A stretch of 5,371 bases of DNA from Thermomicrobiales bacterium (GTDB lineage Bacteria; Chloroflexota; Chloroflexia; Thermomicrobiales; UBA6265): assembly GCA_030447145.1 (NCBI GenBank), contig JAUJLY010000239.1:1-5371 (forward strand), given 5' to 3'. Numbering within the stretch: the stretch's first letter is position 1; each line of letters begins with the position of its first letter. A program made the position numbers and the translations under genes. Positions 5,073 through 5,371 of this stretch are shown piece after piece. The notes below the pieces were generated by a model. That model was not told the origin of the DNA, ran no database searches, and saw only the letters and a program-made list of their open reading frames with translations.

Positions 5073-5371
5073 TCATCCATTACCGGCAAGCGTTGCTTCC
5101 ACCTGCTCGACGAGCAGCTCAAGTGCCCGCTCGGCCGCGGCCCCGATGACCTCCTCGCGGTCACCGGAGAATTGGTGGCACTCCACATCGGTCCCGACAG
5201 GCGAGGCGATGCCGATGTAGACCAGCCCGACCGGTTTTCGGTTCGTGCCGCCACCAGGGCCCGCGATGCCGGTGATACTGACGGCGATGCTTGCATCCAG
5301 CTGGGCGCACGCACCTTCCGCCATCGCGCGCGCGCATTCCTCGCTGACCGCGCCAGGATTCTGGAGCACGG
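5073..5371 (-). CDS. cinA: CinA/PncC C-terminal domain (nicotinamide-nucleotide amidohydrolase), partial
   Basis: The domain deamidates nicotinamide mononucleotide to nicotinate mononucleotide, recycling the NMN left by NAD-consuming reactions such as DNA ligation. The last 99 codons are visible and the N-terminus lies beyond the right edge. Family hallmarks are GAVSEECARAMAEGA near the start of the fragment, ITGIAGPGGGTNRKPVGLVYIG (the conserved glycine-rich active-site region), and FSGDREEV before the final helix. It ends normally at TGA 5075-5073. Whether this is a full CinA, with an N-terminal molybdopterin-binding-like domain, or a stand-alone PncC of about 160 residues cannot be decided from the fragment. 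Nearly 490 bases separate it from the M16 gene on the same strand, so it is unlikely to share that transcript. Confidence 0.93.
   Translation of the reverse strand, partial: VLQNPGAVSEECARAMAEGACAQLDASIAVSITGIAGPGGGTNRKPVGLVYIGIASPVGTDVECHQFSGDREEVIGAAAERALELLVEQVEATLAGNG

Noticed and set aside
1..5371. CRISPR array, tRNA, rRNA or insertion sequence with transposase
   Set aside because: No regularly spaced direct repeats, cloverleaf, ribosomal RNA sequence or transposase motif was seen.

Overview
The window looks like ordinary bacterial chromosome, moderately GC-rich, with compact genes, GTG as well as ATG starts, and clear AGGAG-type ribosome binding sites. The protein style (M16B peptidase, PhnB-like VOC protein, actinobacterial/Chloroflexota-type P-loop kinase) and a dispersed intergenic repeat with the core GTCATCCTGAGC suggest a Chloroflexota-type organism, perhaps Thermomicrobia/Sphaerobacter-like. 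This is an inference from impression, not a database result.

Layout. The minus-strand 5' part of nadC (1-476) runs off the left edge. A 319-base gap (477-795) holds hairpins, an isolated TATAAT and two possible short reading frames. One of these, 710-799, overlaps the next gene by GTGA. On the plus strand come a frameshifted P-loop kinase/ATPase-like gene (796-1295), a 12-bp stem-loop just after it (1316-1361), a small Cys/His-rich hypothetical protein (1499-1801) and a PhnB-like VOC protein (2058-2492). A convergent gap rich in stem-loops (2493-2686) follows. The minus strand then carries a GNAT acetyltransferase (2687-3223) directly downstream of an M16 zinc peptidase (3241-4584), with 17 bases between them, so they are very probably one operon. 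Upstream of the peptidase, 4585-5072 is non-coding. It holds a perfect 13-base palindrome close to the gene and a REP/MITE-like inverted-repeat element (about 4770-5033). The right edge is the C-terminal part of a CinA/PncC amidohydrolase (5073-5371, minus).

How the genes work together. NadC and CinA/PncC both yield nicotinate mononucleotide, one from quinolinate and one from NMN, so the two edges share NAD chemistry. They are over 4.5 kb apart and nothing between them belongs to that pathway. The peptidase and acetyltransferase are probably co-transcribed, but their substrates cannot be read from sequence. I see no convincing new multi-gene system. The points most worth checking are the frameshift with its putative coupled leader peptide, the Cys/His-rich orphan protein, and the structured intergenic elements.
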